Source: JAHEEM01 sp036396795 (GTDB lineage Bacteria; Pseudomonadota; Gammaproteobacteria; Steroidobacterales; Rariloculaceae). Taken from it: a stretch of DNA of 64,000 nt. The notes under the pieces are model-generated. The model was not told the origin of the DNA. It ran no database searches and saw only the letters and a list, made by a program, of their open reading frames with translations. Where the stretch lies: positions 1 to 64,000 of the forward strand of contig DASWKF010000063.1 in NCBI GenBank assembly GCA_036396795.1, read 5' to 3'. This document shows, in pieces, positions 59,410 through 64,000 of the stretch. Positions within the stretch are counted from its first letter, which is position 1; every line of letters begins with the position of its first letter. The translations under genes were made by a program, and so were the position numbers.

Positions 59410-61797
59410 CTAGAAGGCATTGCCGACGGTGAACTGGAATTCCTCCACCTGGTCCCCGTAGTATCGGTCGGTCTCCGCATCGTCGTTGAGCGGCACACCG
59501 TAGCTGAATCGCAGCAAGCCCATCGGCGCAAGCCATTCCACGGCCACGCCCACCGATTGCTTTAAATTATCATAATCGAAATCGTATTCGATAGGATCGC
59601 CGAGCTTATCGAAGAACGACACGCCGCCAGTCGAGAACACGTTGCCGACGTCATAGAACAACGCGAAACGCGTCGAGTTCGCAAGTCGTTCCGGCGTCGG
59701 GATGATCAGCTCGAATTGGGTCGCGAAGCGCGCATTGCCGCCGTAAGGGTTGCGCAGGCTGTCGACCGGTCCCAGACGGCTTTCCTTGAAGCCGCGCACG
59801 CTGCCGGGACCTCCGCCGAACAGGTTCTGGTACGGCGGCAGCGCGGTGGTTTCTCCGTATGCATCGCCGAAAGCCAGGCTCGAGTTGAGCCGGAACAGCC
59901 ACCGGCCCGTGATCGGAAAATACTTGGTGAAATCAAGGTTCGCCACGTAGTACTCGACCTCGCTCCCGGGAATCGAGCCGCGCAGGCTGAAGCCGAGCCG
60001 GGTGCCGCTGCTCGGAAAGATGAACCGATTCCTCGAGTCGTAGCTCCAGCCCGCGACGAGCTCCAAGCTCTTGACCTGCGTGCCGAAGAAATTGCCACCG
60101 GGCACGTCGAAGAGCTCGCCGTTGTTCTGCACCCACTCGACGGCCTGGGTGGAGCTGAAGAGGCCGGTCGCAAGCTCCGCTTGCTGATACGACAAGCCGA
60201 AACGCAGGATCTGATATTCCGTGATCGGGTAACCGTAGTCGGCGCCGAACGAGAAAGTCTCGGTCGAAAAATCCGAGCTCGCCGACGTGAACTGCCTGAC
60301 GTCCCGATAGGACAGCGACAAGGTTCGCGACAGGCCGTCGATGGTCCTGTAAGGATCGGTGTAGTTCACGTTATAGAGCTTGTAGTACTCCCCGCCCGTC
60401 AGCTCGAGCGCGGCACGATTACCAGTCCCCATGAAATTCGAATGGACGAAGCTGCCGTTGAGGCTGACGCCGTAGGTCTGCGAATAGCCGAGGCCGCCGG
60501 TGAACTGTCCCGGCAGCCCTTCCTCGATCTGCCAGTCGACGTCGACGAGATCGGGGCTGCCCGGCACCGGCGTCGTCTCGAACTCGATGGACTCGACGTA
60601 GGGCAGCCGCTGCAAGCGGACACGGGACCGTTCCAGAAGCTCGTTGGAGAGATACGATCCCTCGAGTTGCCGCATCTCTCGACGAAAGACCTCGTCGTTG
60701 ACGCTGTCGGAACCGTTGAAATTGATGCGCCGGACATAAATACGATTCTGGGGATTGACGAAGAAGGTCACCTCGACCTCGCGCGATTCACGGTCGAGCT
60801 CCGGCACGGCCTGAACCTGGGCAAACGCGTAGCCGTCCCTGCCGAGACGCAAGCCCATGAGCTCCTCGGTCGCGGCGAGGCCGCGCTGCGAGAATACCTG
60901 CCCGGGGCTGATCTGAATCAACGAGCGCAGCTCGTCGGCGGGAACCACCATCTCTCCCGCGAGGCGAACGTCCGAGATCGTATAGCGATCGCCTTCGGCC
61001 ACGTTGACGGTGATGTAGATATCCCGTTTGTCGGGCGATATCGCGACTTGCGCGCCGTCGAGACGAAAATCGGCGAAACCTCTGTCCATATAGAACGCGC
61101 GCAGAGCCTCTAGATCCCCCTCGAGCGCCTGCTTCGCATAGCGGTCGTCCTGCCTGATCCACGAGAGCCAGTTCCCGGTTCTGAGCGCAAACTCACGCAA
61201 GACCTGTTCATCGTCGAAGCTCGTGTTGCCGACGACGTTGATTTGTCTGATCCTGGCGCGATCGCCTTCCTCGATCTCGACGCTGACGCGAACGCGATTG
61301 TCGGGAAGCTCCTCGACCGGCGTTTCGATCTGCACCGCGTACTTGCCCTGGCTGTAGTACTGCTCCGTCAGCGCCTGCGTCACCTCTTCGAGCACCGACT
61401 GATCGAATACCCGGCCGCGAGCCAAACCGACTTCTCGCAGAGATTCCTCCAGCGCCTCGGTTTCGATGTCCTCGTTGCCGGTGATCGTGAAGTCTTCGAT
61501 CGACGGCCGCTCCAATACGGCGATGACGAGCGTATCGCCGTCGCGACGAAACTCGACGTCTCGGAAGAAGCCCGTCGAATAAACGGCGCGCACGGCTTCC
61601 TGGACGCGCTGATCGGTGACCGTGTCGCCGATGTTGATGGGCAGGTAGCTGTAAACGGTTCCCTCGGAGATCCGCTGCGCGCCGACGACCCTGAAATCCG
61701 TGACGACCCAGGGATCGAACGCCGCCGCGGCGACGCTCATGCCCAGCGCCACGACGGTCGTTGCGAGCGAGAGCAGCGTCCTGAGGGTCACGGTCAT
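59410..61797 (-). CDS. bamA: Outer membrane protein assembly factor BamA
   Basis: Core of the Bam complex that folds beta-barrel proteins into the outer membrane. 795 residues: signal peptide (LLSLATTVVALGMSVAAAA), five POTRA domains (FRVVGAQRISEGTVYSYLP; later INVVGNTSFDDE; INFNGSDSVNDEVFRREM), and the 16-strand barrel, with the conserved GGPGSVRGFKES (VRGF) and C-terminal FQFTVGNAF, the Phe-ending signal. It is 6 bases after rseP. Confidence 0.98.
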   Translation of the reverse strand: MTVTLRTLLSLATTVVALGMSVAAAAFDPWVVTDFRVVGAQRISEGTVYSYLPINIGDTVTDQRVQEAVRAVYSTGFFRDVEFRRDGDTLVIAVLERPSIEDFTITGNEDIETEALEESLREVGLARGRVFDQSVLEEVTQALTEQYYSQGKYAVQIETPVEELPDNRVRVSVEIEEGDRARIRQINVVGNTSFDDEQVLREFALRTGNWLSWIRQDDRYAKQALEGDLEALRAFYMDRGFADFRLDGAQVAISPDKRDIYITVNVAEGDRYTISDVRLAGEMVVPADELRSLIQISPGQVFSQRGLAATEELMGLRLGRDGYAFAQVQAVPELDRESREVEVTFFVNPQNRIYVRRINFNGSDSVNDEVFRREMRQLEGSYLSNELLERSRVRLQRLPYVESIEFETTPVPGSPDLVDVDWQIEEGLPGQFTGGLGYSQTYGVSLNGSFVHSNFMGTGNRAALELTGGEYYKLYNVNYTDPYRTIDGLSRTLSLSYRDVRQFTSASSDFSTETFSFGADYGYPITEYQILRFGLSYQQAELATGLFSSTQAVEWVQNNGELFDVPGGNFFGTQVKSLELVAGWSYDSRNRFIFPSSGTRLGFSLRGSIPGSEVEYYVANLDFTKYFPITGRWLFRLNSSLAFGDAYGETTALPPYQNLFGGGPGSVRGFKESRLGPVDSLRNPYGGNARFATQFELIIPTPERLANSTRFALFYDVGNVFSTGGVSFFDKLGDPIEYDFDYDNLKQSVGVAVEWLAPMGLLRFSYGVPLNDDAETDRYYGDQVEEFQFTVGNAF

Positions 61798-61803
61798 GTG
61801 CGG

Positions 61804-63249
61804 TCAGCCGAAGATGCGCGATAGATCATTGTAGAACGCAAAGCTCATCAGCACGATCAACAGCAGGATTCCGATTTGCTGCCCGACGGCCATCGTGCGC
61901 TCGGAGAGCGGCGATCCCTTGAAGAGCTCTACGAGCTGGTAAACGATCTGGCCGCCGTCCAGCAGCGGCACCGGGAGCAGATTCAAGATTCCCAAGCTGA
62001 TGCTGACCACGCTGAGAAAGCTGAGAAACGCGCCCAAGCCCGCCTGCGCGCTGTCGCCCGCATAGGCGGCGATGCCGATCGGGCTGCTCAAGTTGCGAAC
62101 CGAAACGTCGCCGACGATCATCCTGCCGAGCATGCGCACGGTCAGGGCGCTGATCTCCCAAGTCTTGTCCAAGCCCCGAGGGAGCCCTTCGAAGACGCCG
62201 TAGCGTTGTACGGTGCGAGCCTCGCGTACCAGTTCTCTGACGCCCTCCATGTCCGCGACCATGCCCGCCCGGCCGATGAGCTCGCCGTCGTCGGCGACCG
62301 GCTCCGCCGTCAGTGTCAACGCCGTCTCGCGCCCGTCGCGCTCGACGACGATCGCGATGGAGTCGCCGGGACGCGCCCGCACGTATTCCACCCATTGGTT
62401 CCAACTCGATATCGGCTCGCCGTCGACGGCGAGTATGCGGTCACCGGGCGCGAAACCGGCCTGCTCGGCCGCGCCATTCGCCGTGAGCTCACCCACCACG
62501 GGCGGGAATACCGGCCCCGGCTGAAAGCCGAGCCCCGCAAACAGCGCCCCGGGCTCCGTGAGCTCTGCCTCTCGACCGCGAACGTCGAGCTCGGCGAGCC
62601 GCGACTGCCCGCTCTCGTCTTCGACGACGATATCGATGATCCCGTCGGCCAAAAGCTCATCGACTATCGCGAGACCAGCCGCTTCGAGCGTCGGCGTCTC
62701 TCTCGCGCCGACGCGCAGAATTCGGTCGCCTTCGCGCAAACCCGCTTGGTCGGCGACGGAGTCCGGGTCGACGGTGCCGACCGAGGCGACTATTCCGGGA
62801 ACGCCGACGACGAACAGCAGCCAATAGGCCAATATCGCGAACACGAAATTGAAGCCCGGCCCGGCGAGGAGCACGGCGATGCGGTACGGGATCGGCCGCC
62901 GATTGAATGCGCGCTCGCGGTCTTCGGCGGGGACGGGGCCCTCGCGCTCGTCGAGCAGCTTGACGTATCCGCCGAGCGGAATTCTCGACAGCCAGTATTC
63001 GGTCGTTTCGCCCATACCGGCGCCGGCCGCCGAGCCGCGCGCGGGCAGGCGCCGCGGACTCATCGGCCAGAACGGCTCGCCCGGCTGCCGCTCTCGCCAA
63101 CGCAATATGGGCTGTCCGAAACCGACCGAGAATCTCAAGACCTTGAAGCCGAGACGCCGCGCGACCCAGAAGTGGCCGAACTCGTGGACCGTCACCAAGA
63201 CGCCTATGGCAACGATGAAAGCGGCGATGGACAGCAGAATCTCAATCAT
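61804..63249 (-). CDS. rseP: Site-2 zinc metalloprotease RseP
   Basis: Cleaves RseA within the membrane to release sigma-E. The zinc motif HEFGH is at residues 22-26 in the first helix; two PDZ domains follow (PGIVASVGTVDPDSVADQAGL and FPPVVGELTANGAAEQAGF); the third metal ligand lies in NLLPVPLLDGGQI. 481 residues. It completes the sigma-E pathway with rpoE-rseA-rseB at 17925-20112. dxr, normally upstream, is absent. Confidence 0.97.
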   Translation of the reverse strand: MIEILLSIAAFIVAIGVLVTVHEFGHFWVARRLGFKVLRFSVGFGQPILRWRERQPGEPFWPMSPRRLPARGSAAGAGMGETTEYWLSRIPLGGYVKLLDEREGPVPAEDRERAFNRRPIPYRIAVLLAGPGFNFVFAILAYWLLFVVGVPGIVASVGTVDPDSVADQAGLREGDRILRVGARETPTLEAAGLAIVDELLADGIIDIVVEDESGQSRLAELDVRGREAELTEPGALFAGLGFQPGPVFPPVVGELTANGAAEQAGFAPGDRILAVDGEPISSWNQWVEYVRARPGDSIAIVVERDGRETALTLTAEPVADDGELIGRAGMVADMEGVRELVREARTVQRYGVFEGLPRGLDKTWEISALTVRMLGRMIVGDVSVRNLSSPIGIAAYAGDSAQAGLGAFLSFLSVVSISLGILNLLPVPLLDGGQIVYQLVELFKGSPLSERTMAVGQQIGILLLIVLMSFAFYNDLSRIFG

Positions 63250-63416
63250 CTGGCGGTTGCTAGGCCCGTGGCAGGCGCTGGTCTAAGGTACTGAATAGGC
63301 TGCACGTTTCCTCGCGGGCGGCGGCCCTTGAGCCATTCTACATAGAACCTTGCTTGGAATCCCTCCGATAGCTTCTAACACAGACCGGCGCTGCCCGCCC
63401 AGGTTCCGGGCCACCC

Positions 63417-64000
63417 TCAGAGCCCGGAGCCGGACAGCTCGAGCCCCAGAAAGAAGATCGGCGCGGCCGCGGAAAGGCTGTCGATCCGGTCGAGAATGCC
63501 GCCGTGCCCGGGCAGCAGGCGACCGCTGTCCTTCTTGCCCGCGCGCCGCTTGAACATGCTGACCGTGAGATCGCCGACCACGGAGACCATCGCGGTGGCG
63601 AGGCCGAGCGCCACCCAAAGAGCCACGGAGCGATCCAGCATGACCGCGGCCACAACGGCGACCGCCGAGGCGCACGCCAGACCGCCGAGCACGCCCTCCC
63701 AGGTCTTCCCCGGGCTCACGGCGGGCGCGAGCTTGACTCGCCCGAAACGGCGGCCGCACAGAAACGCGCCGACGTCCGCCGCCCAGACGATGCAAAGCAG
63801 CGCCATCGTCAACGCAGGTCCGGAGGAACCGCTATTGTGGATATAGACCAGAAAGAACCAGCTGGGAACCAGGACGAGAAGGCCCGCCACCGCGCTGAAC
63901 GCGGCGGGTGCCGGCCAGGGAAAACACAACACGCTCACCAGTGCCGTGAGCCACCAGGCCATGGCGAGCGCCGCCAGCGACGCCGCGCCGCTTTGGTCGA
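63417..64000 (-). CDS. cdsA: Phosphatidate cytidylyltransferase CdsA (5' end outside the window)
   Basis: Makes CDP-diacylglycerol for phospholipid synthesis. The frame is open to the window edge, giving 193 C-terminal residues of about 270. Membrane helices surround WAADVGAFLCGRRFGRVKLAPAVSPGKTWEGVLGG, the core motif SPGKTWEG, and the signature SVVGDLTVSMFKRRAGKKDSGRLLPGHGGILDRIDS lies near the end (seen here as its parts). The 167-base gap to rseP (63250-63416) holds no gene. Confidence 0.95.
   Translation of the reverse strand, partial: DQSGAASLAALAMAWWLTALVSVLCFPWPAPAAFSAVAGLLVLVPSWFFLVYIHNSGSSGPALTMALLCIVWAADVGAFLCGRRFGRVKLAPAVSPGKTWEGVLGGLACASAVAVVAAVMLDRSVALWVALGLATAMVSVVGDLTVSMFKRRAGKKDSGRLLPGHGGILDRIDSLSAAAPIFFLGLELSGSGL

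Noticed and set aside
61876..63294. Plus-strand frame of 472 codons opposite rseP
   Set aside because: Shadow of RseP; no motif.
1..64000. tRNA, rRNA, CRISPR array, insertion sequence, prophage
   Set aside because: No T-arm GGTTCGAATCC pattern, rRNA segment, regularly spaced repeats or transposase and phage genes were recognised.

Overview
This window is chromosomal DNA from a GC-rich gammaproteobacterium. The evidence is gene order: cdsA-rseP-bamA-skp-lpxD-fabZ-lpxA-lpxB-rnhB-dnaE-accA-tilS-pyrG-eno-ftsB, rpoE-rseABC-lepA-lepB-rnc-era-recO-pdxJ-acpS and surE-pcm-yqaA-nlpD are all hallmarks of that class. I cannot place it to genus; a Nevskiales, Steroidobacterales or Chromatiales-like lineage would fit, but that is a guess. 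I found no rRNA, tRNA, CRISPR array, prophage or insertion sequence.

Layout. 0-5.7 kb: mfd, a CsiV-family periplasmic protein and a PAS protein with a degenerate GGDEF domain. 5.8-20.1 kb (minus strand): purine salvage (methylthioinosine phosphorylase and hpt), nagZ, an L,D-transpeptidase, rlmD, a PolB-like exonuclease, acpS-pdxJ-recO-era-rnc-DUF4845-lepB-lepA, a glutaredoxin-like gene, and the envelope-stress sigma factor rpoE with rseA, rseB and rseC. 20.2-24.5 kb (minus): a succinate dehydrogenase operon, sdhC-D-A-B, with sdhE and ygfX downstream and a small SdhAF4-type (DUF1674) assembly gene upstream; ygfZ diverges from it. 25.6-36.9 kb: a glycan island with a YbhN-type membrane protein, an alkaline-phosphatase-fold enzyme, a CDP-glucose synthase, an SDR epimerase/dehydratase, two TylC3-type C-methyltransferases, two glycosyltransferases, a Wzx-like flippase and a methyltransferase. 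37-45.4 kb: lysS, prfB (with the programmed +1 frameshift), recJ, a Mth938-like gene, nlpD-yqaA-pcm-surE and an Smr-domain gene. 45.4-64 kb (minus): ftsB back through cdsA, the Bam/LPS/fatty acid/DNA replication supercluster; cdsA runs off the window end.

Genes in the housekeeping operons are tightly packed and often joined by 4-base NTGA start/stop overlaps (ATGA, GTGA, TTGA and apparently CTGA for lpxB), which points to translational coupling. Several genes usually found in these neighbourhoods are missing: dxr, ispD, ispF, kdsA, truD and rpoS.

The most unusual non-coding signal is a dispersed intergenic element. It has a nearly invariant 34-nt core, arms that differ between copies yet stay complementary in three of the four, and a 10-nt end motif (GCGANTACGC-like) at a fixed 24-25 nt from the core. 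One copy is a complete inverted pair filling the nlpD/Mth938 convergent junction, one is a single-core copy at the csiV/PAS-GGDEF convergent junction, and one is cut by the window start.
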